NCBI RefSeq assembly: GCF_014195545.1
Contig: NZ_JACIBX010000014.1
Location: forward strand, 1-64,000
Length of the DNA stretch: 64,000 nt
From: Limimaricola variabilis
GTDB lineage: Bacteria > Pseudomonadota > Alphaproteobacteria > Rhodobacterales > Rhodobacteraceae
Reading direction: 5' to 3'
The notes under the pieces: model-generated
What the model saw: only the letters and a program-made list of their open reading frames with translations
Told to the model about the DNA's origin: nothing
Databases searched by the model: none
Shown: positions 55,722-64,000 of the stretch, in pieces
Layout: the number at the start of each line of letters is the position of its first letter
How positions within the stretch are numbered: position 1 is the first letter of the stretch
Program-made: the position numbers and the translations under genes

Positions 55722-56790
55722 TCGGGATCAGCGAATACAACTCCACGCCGACCCACAATCGGAACATTTTGAGATCCCGTGAACCTTGGATCTGGCAATT
55801 GCGGAAAGGCGATGAGGGGAACGGTCGCCTGCTGCAGCGCGCATCGGCCGAAGGGGGGCCAAGAGAGCAGGGCCTTGGGGCCTGCACTACTGGTTAGCCA
55901 AGGAAGAAACGTCGCCGGACGTGGAAATGTCAGGCCAGGAGAAAACGGCCTGGCTCCGAGGGAGTGAAGCCAGGCCAGCACTCGTTAAAAACCAGAGAGA
56001 GCATCAACGATAGACCAAAATCGTTGACGTATGGTCAGGTTGGTCGAGCCAAGAGGGGATGGGAAGCGCTGTTCGCCTCACCGAGCGACGAAATCGCTCT
56101 ATGCGTGTCCTGTGAGGGGAACCGATGATGGAACGAGCATCCTGTAAACGGGTGCCTTTGGCGTGGGCGGGAGCGGGATCCAGCCGGTGTCCTGGCCGGG
56201 TCAGCGGCGAGGAGAATGACCTTCTGTTTCGCACCCGGTTCACGACGCAGCGATCAATATGACGCGGGCAAGCGAGGATTTTGCCACAGCCGCCACGTCG
56301 GGTTTTCTCGTACGCGGTTCGGTGCTGCCGCCCTTGGAACCTGGAGCGTCACAGAGCCGGGGGGCCGGGGAGGAATACAGCCCCTCGGCTCCCAGGACGT
56401 GATCGACGTCGTACTGCAACAGGTGAGGACGGTTCTGACCTCTCAGGCCGGCATCCTAACAGCTATGAGGTGTCGTCTGCGCCGGCAAGGACTGACCACG
56501 GCGCATTGCCGGGGCGTCCGTCGGCTCCACGTTGTTTATCGGCTGGGTGGGCTTACTCGCTCCTGCCGTGTCCAGCCGGGAGGACCGGAGCGTGGCAGCG
56601 CTTCGGTTCTCGCAAAGGAGGGGGCGGGTGTTTGCCACCCATCTTGCAGCAGCCCGCTCGGAGGAGCGCCTAAGCGCTGTGAGGCCGGGGACGTTCCAAG
56701 ACATCGGCGCTGCCCGCGGGCTTTTCAGGGGGCCGGGGAGAGCGCTCTTGTCCGAGCGAGTAAGTAAGAGTGCGACGATGGCCATGCCAA
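55722..56790 (+). other. Gene-poor stretch of about 1.1 kb
   Basis: No convincing gene on either strand. It includes an inverted repeat GGCCTGGCT ... AGCCAGGCC (55947-55976, 12-base loop) upstream of the giant helicase gene. The rest looks like decayed DNA. Confidence 0.45.
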
Positions 56791-58005
56791 TCAGGCAGCG
56801 GGTCGGGTCCGGCTCACTTCGGCCTCGGACGCGACCGCCGCGTGATGCTGCCTGATCCCCTCGACAAGACCGTCCAGCATGACGGCGGCCGCGGCGGGGT
56901 CCACGCCGAAGTCCGGCGCCATATCCAGCACCTGCGTTACGCGCGCGGCCCGGTCCGATACGCAAAGTCCCGTTGCCCCATGGACACCGTGAGGACTGCA
57001 ATTCGGCAGTTTCAGACCCAACACGGGCACGAGTCCGGCGGCTTGGCCGGTCCAGAACAGGGCGTGATTAGGGGCGGGAGCGGGGTCTCGGCCTAGAAGA
57101 CTGTCGAAAGCCGCTCGGCGGAAAAGCTCGCGGCGGATCGCGTCCGGATCGCGCGACCGTTCGGCAGCGGCGTCGAGGGCATTGCCATGGCATACTTCGC
57201 AGCTCGGAGCCTTGATATGATCGAGGAGGGTCTGCCCGCTCACCATGGCCCGCCGGGCGCCGTTCTCCCCGCGATCGAAGCGCTCGACGAGCAACACCAG
57301 GCGGTCCCCGAGGCATCGCAGCTCAAAACGGGGAACGTCGATGTGGCACAGCTGTGCAAGCCGGAGCCCCATGTATTCCGCCCGAAGGGCATCATGCGGG
57401 TCACGGCTCTTGCCGAACTTCGCGATGCAAGACCGACCCCCGATGTTCACAAGCGCCTTGGGGGATGTCCCGCCAATTGCCACGGCATGGACGAGCGGTT
57501 CAGCCAGATCCCCCGGCAAGGGCAGCCCCTGTTCGATACGACGAGCAGCATCGGCAAGGGCTTCCAGTTCTGCCCCGGGCGCGATCCGTGTCTCGAAGCT
57601 GGTTGCCGACGCCTGAAAGGACAATGCGCCGATCCCGTCGGTGCCGGCAAGCAACCCGTAGGCGATGTCGCCGATTTCATCCGCGCCCGCATCAGCATCG
57701 TGCTGCCCGAGTTGCAAGGCACGCGTGACGCGCCGGCCCCAGGCGCCGGGCAGGGCATCACGCAATGACCCGGTGAGACTAGTGCCTGAAAGGGACCGCA
57801 TTCCCCGCGCCAAGGGCAGGTCAGGGCCGAGCGCGATGGCATTCGATCGCTCGAGGTAGTCCGACATATAGCCGAAATCATGCCGACCATCCGTGCCACG
57901 GTGCAGCCGTCCAGCAGGTACGGGCTGGGTCTCGCTTGGCAGCCAGACCCAGATGAAAGCCGAGGAGGCTTTGGACAACGCGTGGATGCGCGTGGTGGTC
58001 ACCAT
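56791..58005 (-). CDS. HipA-fold protein lacking catalytic residues (predicted pseudokinase)
   Basis: A 404-residue HipA-family protein. HipA toxins phosphorylate a protein such as glutamyl-tRNA synthetase. The fold is clear: FGYMSDYLER, VAIGGTSPKALVNIGGRSCI with AKFGKS, AEYMGLRLAQL and VLLVERFDR. At the catalytic loop the usual GNTDDHxRNHALF is GRDPAPAPNHALF, and the metal-binding (L/F)xPxYDL is VPVLGLKL. So both catalytic Asp residues are absent while the fold core is kept. No frameshift explains this. No HipB-type antitoxin adjoins. It is divergent from parDE with 158 bases between starts. Confidence 0.75.
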   Translation of the reverse strand: MVTTTRIHALSKASSAFIWVWLPSETQPVPAGRLHRGTDGRHDFGYMSDYLERSNAIALGPDLPLARGMRSLSGTSLTGSLRDALPGAWGRRVTRALQLGQHDADAGADEIGDIAYGLLAGTDGIGALSFQASATSFETRIAPGAELEALADAARRIEQGLPLPGDLAEPLVHAVAIGGTSPKALVNIGGRSCIAKFGKSRDPHDALRAEYMGLRLAQLCHIDVPRFELRCLGDRLVLLVERFDRGENGARRAMVSGQTLLDHIKAPSCEVCHGNALDAAAERSRDPDAIRRELFRRAAFDSLLGRDPAPAPNHALFWTGQAAGLVPVLGLKLPNCSPHGVHGATGLCVSDRAARVTQVLDMAPDFGVDPAAAAVMLDGLVEGIRQHHAAVASEAEVSRTRPAA

Positions 58006-58121
58006 CGATCTTTCGCAAACAGGCGCAGGGTGGGCGCCTTCTCAGCAATACCCCGGTTCGGGCCGAACGGCGACACCCGCGGCTAAGGCGATATGGGGGA
58101 ACCCGTTGCCGCCAATTGAAG

Positions 58122-58140
58122 GTTGGCATATTATGCCAAC
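58122..58140. promoter_or_regulatory. ParDE operator palindrome
   Basis: GTTGGCATATTATGCCAAC is a perfect 19-bp palindrome 24 bases before the parD start. ParD antitoxins bind such sites to repress their own operon. It also lies within the divergent region shared with the HipA-like gene. Confidence 0.75.
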
Positions 58141-58163
58141 ATGGCTGCCGAGGAGAGATGCGT

Positions 58164-58430
58164 ATGGCCACCCGGAATGTCGTGCTGACGCCTCAGCAGG
58201 ACGAGTATGTTCAGACCCTCGTGGCCTCTGGCCGATATCAGAACGCCAGCGAGGCCCTTCGCGCGGGACTGCGGCTGCTGGAGGCCGAGGAGCGTCAAAG
58301 TGCTGCGCTGCAGGCTCAACTCAGCGCTGGCCTCGAAGAGGCCCTTTCTGGCAAACGCGCTCCCGGGTCGGGAGAGCAGGCTGTTCGCCGCGCTTTTGCG
58401 AAGGCCCGCCAGCGGCACGCTGAAGGATGA
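58164..58430 (+). CDS. parD: ParD-family antitoxin
   Basis: An 88-residue ribbon-helix-helix antitoxin: NVVLTPQQDEYVQTLVASGR, YQNASEALRAGLRLLEAEER. The N-terminal fold binds DNA; the C-terminal part (LSAGLEEALSGKRAP) wraps the toxin. GAGGAG lies eight bases before ATG 58164; ATG 58158 is too close to it. The stop overlaps the toxin start (ATGA at 58427-58430). Confidence 0.92.
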   Translation: MATRNVVLTPQQDEYVQTLVASGRYQNASEALRAGLRLLEAEERQSAALQAQLSAGLEEALSGKRAPGSGEQAVRRAFAKARQRHAEG

Positions 58431-58753
58431 AAGCCTGGCGGCTGACGCCGCGCGCTGAACAGAGCTTGGTCGACATAGCGCTTTGGACGCTGGAGACGTT
58501 CGGGCCGCGTCAGGCAGATATCTACGAGACCGAACTGCTCGACAGATGCGCCGCTCTGGCGGCCGGGCGGGCTGCCAGCCGCGATTGCTCGAACCTTCTC
58601 AATCGCGACGACGACATCGGCTTGCGCTATGCGCGGGCGGGGGAGCATTTCCTGGTGTTCATCAACATGACCGATGAACTTGTCATCATCGACATTCTGC
58701 ATGGACGCTGTGATCTGCCGGCGCGTATCGCGGCGATCCAAGCGCGGCAGTGA
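58427..58753 (+). CDS. parE: ParE-family toxin
   Basis: A 108-residue RelE/ParE-superfamily toxin: WRLTPRAEQSLVDIALWTLE, LRYARAGEHFLVFINMTDEL, VIIDILHGRCDLPARI. ParE proteins poison DNA gyrase when free of antitoxin. The protein has full family length and the conserved basic/aromatic C-terminal strand, so it is probably active. Such pairs stabilise plasmids by killing cells that lose them. Confidence 0.92.
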   Translation: MKAWRLTPRAEQSLVDIALWTLETFGPRQADIYETELLDRCAALAAGRAASRDCSNLLNRDDDIGLRYARAGEHFLVFINMTDELVIIDILHGRCDLPARIAAIQARQ

Positions 58754-59146
58754 GCGGCGGTCGAGGCGTGTCTACACCAGGCTAAGCTAAGACACGGCGC
58801 ATTTACTGCGCGGCTTATAGGTGGCCGCACTGCACAGAAGGCGGCCTATGCAAAATCGGATGACGGCGACTGGTCGACCAGCTCCTAGCTGCGATCTGAC
58901 CACCATCGCGAACGTCTGCTCCGAGGTCCTATCAGTCGATGCTGCGCGGTAAGCGAATGTCTGCTTTTGGAGCGGCCGATACTGTGGCCCCCGTCGTGCG
59001 TCCGCAGGACGGAAAACTACCGCGCCCATCCTGGCGAGCCGGTCCTTCCACGCTGCTTGGACAGCCACTAACACAGGTCGGATGATGGCCCACCGCGCCA
59101 TCGCCTTCGGCCCGACATGGCGTCAGGCGCAGGACACGGGGCCGAC
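58754..59146 (+). other. Intergenic stretch, nothing identified
   Basis: No gene seen. A short part around 58950-58990 (GTCTGCTTTTGGAGCGGCC) resembles intergenic remnants often found in Rhodobacterales. Confidence 0.35.
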
Positions 59147-60049
59147 ATGCTCCTGATCTCGATCTGGCCGATCTTCGCGCTGATCTGCCTCGGACATGCC
59201 CTTGTCCGCAGCGGATTTCCGGGGCCGGGCTTCTGGCCCATGGCGGATCGGCTGAACTACTTCCTGCTGTTCCCGGCGCTGCTCGTCTCCAGCCTCGCCG
59301 AAGCGCCCGTGGACGATCCCGGTCTCCTTCGGCTGGGCGGGGCCGCGATTGTAACGATCCTGATCGCTGCGGGCTTCGTGGCGCTGTTACCGCGTGTCCG
59401 CCCGCTGCCCGCCGCCCGCTTCGGCCCGGTCCTGCAAGGCGTGATCCGGTTCAACACTTATCTCGGCCTTTCCACCCTCGCGGTGCTGTCCGGCGCCCCG
59501 GCGATCGAGCGCGCGGCGATCTACCTCGCCATCGCGGTGCCGCTCGTGAACCTCCTGTCGATCCTCGCCTTGGGCGAAAAGGGCGGGTCGCTGTCGCTCG
59601 TGGCGCGCACGGTGCTGCGAAACCCGCTGATCCTCGCCTGCCTCGGCGGCTTCGGGCTGGCGCTGAGCGGGATCGGCCTGCCGCTCGGGACGGGCAACTT
59701 CGTGGCGCTGATGGGGCAGGCCAGCTTGCCGCTTGGGCTGCTCTGCGTCGGCGCGGCCCTGACGCCCACTTCGCTGCGCGGGGATTGGGCTGCCTTGGCG
59801 GGCATCGGCGCGGCGCGGCTGCTCGCCATGCCGGTCCTCGCCGGGGCGGTGGGCCATGCCTTCGGACTGTCCGAGGTCGAGATCATGGTGCTCGTCGTGT
59901 TCTCAGCGGTGCCCACAGCCCCGACCGCCTATGCGCTGACGCGCCAGATGAACGGGGACGCGACCCTGATGGCCGGCATCGTGACGACCCAGACGCTGGC
60001 GGTGATCGCGACCTTGCCGCTCGTGCTCCTGGTCATCGGGACGCGGTGA
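59147..60049 (+). CDS. AEC-family transporter
   Basis: A 300-residue inner-membrane protein of the auxin efflux carrier family, with about ten spans in two inverted halves. Signs are the start MLLISIWPIFALICLGHALV, the broken helix PALLVSSLAEAPV, FNTYLGLSTLAVLSG, and the second-half crossing QASLPLGLLCVGAALTP, VFSAVPTAPTAYALTRQMNG. Bacterial members move malonate, malate or similar anions. ATG 59147 gives a family-like start; ATG 59117 is in frame. No regulator is adjacent. Confidence 0.85.
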   Translation: MLLISIWPIFALICLGHALVRSGFPGPGFWPMADRLNYFLLFPALLVSSLAEAPVDDPGLLRLGGAAIVTILIAAGFVALLPRVRPLPAARFGPVLQGVIRFNTYLGLSTLAVLSGAPAIERAAIYLAIAVPLVNLLSILALGEKGGSLSLVARTVLRNPLILACLGGFGLALSGIGLPLGTGNFVALMGQASLPLGLLCVGAALTPTSLRGDWAALAGIGAARLLAMPVLAGAVGHAFGLSEVEIMVLVVFSAVPTAPTAYALTRQMNGDATLMAGIVTTQTLAVIATLPLVLLVIGTR

Positions 60050-60350
60050 GGGGTGCGCCCCATCCTCGCCGTCATAAGCCCCCTGCGGGCCGGTCACCAT
60101 CACGCCAACAAGCGCTTATAAGACAACCTTCACCACATTCTCCGATCAAAACTTGACGATCCACAGACCTTACCCAAAGAAGATCATCGACGCTGCAAAA
60201 ACAACTTGAAGGCATCAAATGCCGTGGTTTCAGGGGGCACTGCGCCGATGCTGCTTGCGATGATCGAGGAGCGTCGGAACTACTCCAGTGATCGAAGCTG
60301 GCCCGGTGGATTGGGTGGATTGGGGCTTGCCGACATCTCTTCGGCATCTC

Positions 60351-60524
60351 ATGGTCTCGCGGGCATCGTGCGGTGCGCTCTTCGTCTGCGAAATCGACCA
60401 CAACATGATGACCTCGTTCTTCGCCATCAGCGTCAAGACACAGCGCCTCGTGCTGCTCATCAAGCACGGGGCCTACTGCTGGGATTTCCATGCTGAAAAC
60501 TCTCACGCGCCTGTTCACGCATAA
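60351..60524 (+). CDS. Possible small protein or coding remnant
   Basis: A 57-codon frame with a strong GC bias at third positions over EIDHNMMTSFFAISVKTQRL, VLLIKHGAYCWDF, which suggests it was or is coding. No family is recognised and no ribosome site is clear. It overlaps the start of the HIRAN gene by 35 bases in another frame. Confidence 0.3.
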   Translation: MVSRASCGALFVCEIDHNMMTSFFAISVKTQRLVLLIKHGAYCWDFHAENSHAPVHA

Positions 60525-60915
60525 GCTAGTGCCGAGAACCCTGATCTGCCGCCGATCTTCAAGTTTGAAGAACTATGTTGTGGGCGAAGCTTCTTGCCAA
60601 AAGGCCTTATCCCGGCTGGCAGCTCCGAAAACCGAAGATGGCCACCATTCAGAATGCCAGGTCATTTTCGAGCACGAACCCACGAACCGGCTCGACCGCA
60701 AGGCAGTGAAGGCTACCGCATCGGGACAGCCCATCGGATACCTTCCGAGGCATTTGGCTGATGACTTCCATGCCGCAATGAGGGCAAACGGCACTGTGAG
60801 AGCGGTCGCGGATGGGAAGATATGCGGTGGCAGGCTGCACCTTGGAACTGGCGAGAAACAGAATTCCCGGGTCAAGGTTTTCATGAAATGGTCCCTGGAA
60901 GGGGAAGTCCGTTGA
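60490..60915 (+). CDS. Stand-alone HIRAN-domain protein
   Basis: A 141-residue protein. HIRAN domains bind the 3' end of single-stranded DNA in eukaryotic HLTF and are found fused to helicases or nucleases in bacteria. Here it makes up the whole protein: YVVGEASCQKALSRLAAP, VIFEHEPTNRLDRKAVKATA and GQPIGYLPRHLADDFHAAMR, with the N-D-AV and GYLPR elements of the family. The first 25 residues (LFTHKLVPRTLICRRSSSL) may not be translated, since the start lacks a ribosome site. A role in sensing DNA ends or damage is inferred. Confidence 0.75.
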   Translation: MLKTLTRLFTHKLVPRTLICRRSSSLKNYVVGEASCQKALSRLAAPKTEDGHHSECQVIFEHEPTNRLDRKAVKATASGQPIGYLPRHLADDFHAAMRANGTVRAVADGKICGGRLHLGTGEKQNSRVKVFMKWSLEGEVR

Positions 60916-61014
60916 GTGCCACCGCTACGTCGACTGATCGGCGGCAGATGCAAGCGAATATGCTTCCAAACTGCATCCGAAACGGCCTCGTGCAGACAGC
61001 GAGGCGCAGAGGAA

Positions 61015-61356
61015 ATGATTGAAACGGGCAGGGTCGCATTTATTGCCGGGGCTTCCATCGCCGTAGGAGGAATAATCGTCTATCTGGGCGGTCTCGGCAT
61101 GACATGTCCGTTCGCCTTGATGGCTATCGGGCCGCTCCTGGTGACAGGCTTCCATCTATCTTTGCAACCTCTGTTTCGAGGCCATCGGACGCAGCCCTAC
61201 AGGCCACCTGTTGTCTTCGCGGGTGCGATCGTCTTTCCTGTCCTGGGGGCCGCGATCTTGCATTGGCGCCTCTGCGACCCGCTGATTGCCATGACCCTGC
61301 TGACGTTAGGGCCTGCTATCGCCTTGGGACAAAGCTGGAGCCAAGATGAAGGATGA
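61015..61356 (+). CDS. Uncharacterised membrane protein (113 residues)
   Basis: Three hydrophobic spans: VAFIAGASIAVGGIIVYLGG, FALMAIGPLLVTGFHLSL, and VVFAGAIVFPVLGAAIL plus a further segment. AGAGGAA lies just before the ATG. No family is recognised. Its stop overlaps the next start (ATGA at 61353-61356). Confidence 0.65.
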   Translation: MIETGRVAFIAGASIAVGGIIVYLGGLGMTCPFALMAIGPLLVTGFHLSLQPLFRGHRTQPYRPPVVFAGAIVFPVLGAAILHWRLCDPLIAMTLLTLGPAIALGQSWSQDEG

Positions 61357-61568
61357 CCGCTGACCGACCATTACCCGCCGATCAAACTGCGACCAGGGAA
61401 GCTGCGATTGAAGTAGCCGAATGTATCGCCGAAACCCTCGATCTGTCGCTGAGCGATCGCCTCTATGTCGCTCTGGCCTTGGAAGCGAGCGCAGGAAAAG
61501 CCAGTTCAAATCCTGAATATGCCCTCTTGGCATGCATGGTGGCTTCGCAGATGAGGGAAGAAAGCTGA
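61353..61568 (+). CDS. Uncharacterised small protein (71 residues)
   Basis: Helical, beginning MTADRPLPADQTATREAAI, with AECIAETLDLSLSDRLYVAL and a helical C-terminus. It is translationally coupled to the membrane protein before it. No family is recognised. Confidence 0.55.
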   Translation: MTADRPLPADQTATREAAIEVAECIAETLDLSLSDRLYVALALEASAGKASSNPEYALLACMVASQMREES

Positions 61569-61753
61569 CGACCGGACGGCTCTGGAGGCCATCGCGTGCT
61601 GCGCTTTCGATTGACGTCCTCGACCGCCCCCGCGCCGATCGGGTCTGGCCGATCACGGTGCTGAACTGTCCGTGGCGCTGCCTTCTGTTTTCGAGGGGCG
61701 GGAGCTGTGAAAGCGTCGAGGGCGACGATAGTTGAGGACTGACATGCCGCCCA

Positions 61754-62638
61754 TTACAGACCGTAGCGCTCCAGTATTTTTGCGATCTGCCGGTCCTGCT
61801 CGGCATCCGGCAGCAGGGCAGGCTGCCGGCTCGCGCCGACCGATGGGTCGCGCAGCCACAGGGCACGCTTCACCAGTGCCGGGGGGTAGCCAAGCCCATA
61901 GAGATCTTTGCGAAAAGCAGAAAAGCGCTCCTGCGCCGCTTCTGCCGCCGCGTCATCGCCTGCATTGAAAGCGGTCAGGATCTTCGCCAGCGTGTCCGGC
62001 ATCACGTTGCCCAGACCCGAAATGCACCCCGCCGCGCCTTCTGCGAGGGCCCAGTGAACGAGGTGGTCGGGGCCGGAATAGACCTCGAACCCCGGATGCT
62101 CGCGCGACACGGCAAGATACTCCTCCAGCGTCTGTTGCGCGCCACCGGAGTCCTTGATTCCTGCGATGTTGCCGTGCTTGGCCAGTTGCCGCGCAGTGTC
62201 AGGCTCGATGTGGTTCTGGGTGCGGGCCGGGATGTCGTAGAGATATACCGGGGTCTGCACGGCATCGGCCACGGTCGAGAAATGCCGCACCAGACCGTCC
62301 TGGGTACAGGCGATGAAGTAGGGCGTGATGACAGCGATGCCATCGACGCCGATCCGGTCGACCTCGCGCGCCAGGAGCGTGGTCTCGAAGGTGGCGGGGG
62401 TGCCGGCGTTGACGATCACCCGGGCGCGGCCGGCGACCTCGTCGACCACCTCGGCGCAGAGCCTGACTTTCTCGTCGAAAGTCAGCGCGGTGAAGTCGCC
62501 ATTGGTGCCGGCGCACATGATGTTGTTGCCGGCGGCAACCTGCCGGCGCACCTGGGCGCGCGTGGCCGCGAAATCGATTGTCTCGTCGTCGCGGAAGCAG
62601 GTGACGAGCGCGACATAGGCGTGGCGGGTCTTCGTCAT
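61754..62638 (-). CDS. Dihydrodipicolinate synthase/N-acetylneuraminate lyase-family aldolase
   Basis: A 294-residue class I aldolase barrel. The Schiff-base lysine is K162 in GIKDSGG, the proton-relay tyrosine Y134 in [10 protein letters not shown], and the TxGE site reads TNGD (45-48). Its place after pdxA2 in a four-carbon acid sugar cluster suggests a keto-acid lyase or dehydratase in that pathway, not lysine synthesis. The start overlaps the stop of pdxA2 by four bases (ATGA at 62635-62638). Confidence 0.85.
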   Translation of the reverse strand: MTKTRHAYVALVTCFRDDETIDFAATRAQVRRQVAAGNNIMCAGTNGDFTALTFDEKVRLCAEVVDEVAGRARVIVNAGTPATFETTLLAREVDRIGVDGIAVITPYFIACTQDGLVRHFSTVADAVQTPVYLYDIPARTQNHIEPDTARQLAKHGNIAGIKDSGGAQQTLEEYLAVSREHPGFEVYSGPDHLVHWALAEGAAGCISGLGNVMPDTLAKILTAFNAGDDAAAEAAQERFSAFRKDLYGLGYPPALVKRALWLRDPSVGASRQPALLPDAEQDRQIAKILERYGL

Positions 62639-63621
62639 GCCGCTTCCTCCGCGCGGGCGGCGCCGGTCATCCGCGCCGCGTAATCCAGCGCCGACAGCAT
62701 GTTGCCATGGTTGGCCCGTCCGGTGCCGGCGATATCGAAGGCGGTGCCATGGTCGACCGAGCAGCGGTCGATCGGAAGCCCGAGCGAAACGTTGACCGCA
62801 GTGTCGAAGGCCACGAGTTTGATCGGGATGTGGCCCTGATCGTGATACTGCGCCACGACAAGATCGAACCCGCCCTGATAGGCGCGATGGTAAACCGTGT
62901 CGGCCGAGATCGGGCCCTGCACGTCGATCCCCTCGGCCCGGGCCTGTGCCACCGCCGGTGCGATGGCGTCGTCGTCCTCGCGGCCGAACAGGCCGTTCTC
63001 GCCGCAATGCGGGTTGATGCCGGCGACCGCGATGCGCGGCGCCTCGATCCCCATGCGACGCAAATGCCGGTGCCCCGTGCGGATGGTCTCGAGCACCCGC
63101 TCGGTGGTGGCGCGGCCGATCGCGTCCTTGAGGGAGACATGGGTCGAGACATGCACCACGCTGAGCCGCTCGGAGGCCAGCAGCATCCAGGAGGATTTAG
63201 ATCCGGTGAGGTGCGCGAGCATGCCAGTATGACCGTCATAGTGATGCCCGGCCGCGTTCAGCGCCTCCTTGTTGATTGGCGCCGTGACAATGCAAGCGGC
63301 CTCGCCGGCCTCGGCCATTCGCACTGCCCGCTCGATGTAGCGAAAGGCAGCCTCGCCGCAGGCCGGGTCGAGGACGCCGAACCGTCCCGGCAGGCCTTTG
63401 ATCGGAACATGCGCAACACGAATGCCGTCCTCGGTCGAGCCAGGCTCTACAATCGGAAGGCCGAGGCCGCAGATCCCGACCGCGCGCTGAAGCGTGTCGC
63501 GGTCGCCGACGACGATGGTCGACCGACGCAGTGCTTCCGGGCGGTCGGCCAGGGCCTTGACGGTTACCTCTGCGCCAACCCCGGAAGGGTCGCCCATCGT
63601 GATTACGATCGGTCGGGTCAT
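62635..63621 (-). CDS. pdxA2: PdxA2-type 4-phosphoerythronate/4-phosphothreonate dehydrogenase
   Basis: A 328-residue NAD-dependent, metal-dependent decarboxylating dehydrogenase of the PdxA family. Metal-ligand histidines are H161 in STHVSL, H205 in INPHCGENG and H260 in [29 protein letters not shown] is the C-terminal signature. PdxA2 enzymes work with DUF1537 kinases in D-threonate and erythronate breakdown, giving dihydroxyacetone phosphate. That pairing is seen here: the kinase gene lies divergently at 63789. I use ATG 63621 because GGAGACGGCG precedes it, rather than ATG 63633. Confidence 0.85.
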   Translation of the reverse strand: MTRPIVITMGDPSGVGAEVTVKALADRPEALRRSTIVVGDRDTLQRAVGICGLGLPIVEPGSTEDGIRVAHVPIKGLPGRFGVLDPACGEAAFRYIERAVRMAEAGEAACIVTAPINKEALNAAGHHYDGHTGMLAHLTGSKSSWMLLASERLSVVHVSTHVSLKDAIGRATTERVLETIRTGHRHLRRMGIEAPRIAVAGINPHCGENGLFGREDDDAIAPAVAQARAEGIDVQGPISADTVYHRAYQGGFDLVVAQYHDQGHIPIKLVAFDTAVNVSLGLPIDRCSVDHGTAFDIAGTGRANHGNMLSALDYAARMTGAARAEEAA

Positions 63622-63756
63622 CGCCGTCTCCATTGGCCAGATGCTGTCGAGTCAGTTCGTAGCGCGCAGATTACCAGTTTGCAACATGTCAGAAGAACAC
63701 CCTTCCATGATAATCGGTTTCTCAACAAACTACGGCCTTGAGGGGCATCGATTGGT

Positions 63757-63777
63757 ATGTAAATATGTAATGTAAAT
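63757..63777. promoter_or_regulatory. Tandem ATGTAAAT motif in the pdxA2-kinase divergent promoter
   Basis: ATGTAAAT (63757-63764), ATGTAAT (63765-63771) and ATGTAAAT (63770-63777) follow one another just before the kinase ribosome site. Their position in the 167-base divergent region suggests a regulator site; no regulator gene is in the window. Confidence 0.4.
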
Positions 63778-63788
63778 CGAGGAGCCGT

Positions 63789-64000
63789 ATGCCGCACTGC
63801 CTGATCATTGCAGACGATCTGACCGGAGCGCTCGACTCTGCGGTGGCATTCGCAGGACCCGATCGCCGTGTCCTGGTGGCGCGCCGTCTGACTGCCTTGC
63901 CGGATGTGCTGCGAGAGGCGCCGGACGTCGTGGCCATAAACACGCAAAGCCGGGAGATCCCGGTCGAGGCCGCCGCCGCGCAGATCGATGAGGTTCTACG
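63789..64000 (+). CDS. dtnK: Four-carbon acid sugar kinase (DUF1537), N-terminal part
   Basis: The frame starts at ATG 63789 (GAGGAG four bases before) and runs off the window. The N-terminus CLIIADDLTGALDSAVAFAG is the hallmark of DUF1537 kinases such as D-threonate kinase (DtnK) and 3-oxo-tetronate kinase (OtnK). The ADDLTGA loop is part of the substrate domain. Together with pdxA2 it supports a D-threonate or erythronate catabolic unit. Only about 70 residues are visible, so the exact substrate is undecided. Confidence 0.8.
   Translation, partial: MPHCLIIADDLTGALDSAVAFAGPDRRVLVARRLTALPDVLREAPDVVAINTQSREIPVEAAAAQIDEVL

Noticed and set aside
60072-60518. A 148-codon minus-strand frame near the HIRAN gene
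   Set aside because: Third-position bias favours the plus strand here, so this is probably a shadow.

Overview
The window reads as accessory replicon DNA of an alphaproteobacterium of the Rhodobacterales (Rhodobacteraceae/Roseobacteraceae). The grounds are the high G+C, the strong GC bias at third codon positions, and the gene families: a ChvI-like regulator, TRAP transporter parts, a D-threonate type PdxA2/DUF1537 pair, a short H-NS protein, and IS5, IS3 and IS1595 remnants. A ColE2-like replicase/primase gene near 31-33 kb suggests a plasmid, or an integrated plasmid segment. No rRNA, tRNA, ribosomal or core biosynthesis gene was seen. The species cannot be named from the sequence.

Left third (1-30 kb). 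An IS5 transposase tail is followed by an aldo/keto reductase, an IHF-beta paralogue, an HPP-CBS membrane protein, a PAS-GAF histidine kinase, two small conserved-looking enzyme-fold genes in a pair (DUF1428 and PhnB/VOC), a VOC gene broken by one extra C, a C69-like Ntn hydrolase and a Crp/Fnr regulator. Next come a large SDR-SPW-VKOR fusion, an SLC13 permease, an XRE regulator, a cupin, a DUF6647 protein, a CadC-like regulator and a TRAP binding protein. A TRAP dctM gene has lost its 5' end at a decayed IS3 element. A second TRAP binding-protein gene survives only as a fossil near 16.2 kb. Then come Cu/Zn superoxide dismutase, a Fic protein and a tandem pair of uncharacterised paralogues.

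Middle (30-43 kb). A broken amino-acid ABC transporter end abuts the replicase gene. A complete siderophore ABC operon follows: ATPase and two permeases on the minus strand, with a divergent binding protein overlapping a sucrase/ferredoxin-like protein. A perfect 7+8+7 inverted repeat lies over the divergent promoter. Beyond this are an orphan ChvI-like response regulator, an IS1595 relic, an ArsR-SRPBCC pair, a DUF2934 protein and an H-NS protein. Two related intergenic elements (about 37.9 and 42.7 kb) each end in a small tetraloop hairpin and a strong terminator, and look like a duplicated structured RNA.

Right third (43-64 kb). A block of mostly unnamed genes surrounds a stand-alone Lon-type AAA+ ATPase and a pair of paralogues that have lost zinc-ribbon cysteines. 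It ends in a 1711-residue protein fusing a DEDD exonuclease, a RecQ helicase and a UvrD-type helicase. Beside it are a HipA-fold protein lacking both catalytic aspartates and a ParDE toxin-antitoxin pair with a perfect 19-bp operator palindrome. The block has the look of a defence or mobile-element maintenance island. The window closes with an AEC transporter, a HIRAN-domain protein, and a catabolic cluster (DUF1537 kinase, PdxA2, DapA-family lyase) likely for a four-carbon acid sugar such as D-threonate.
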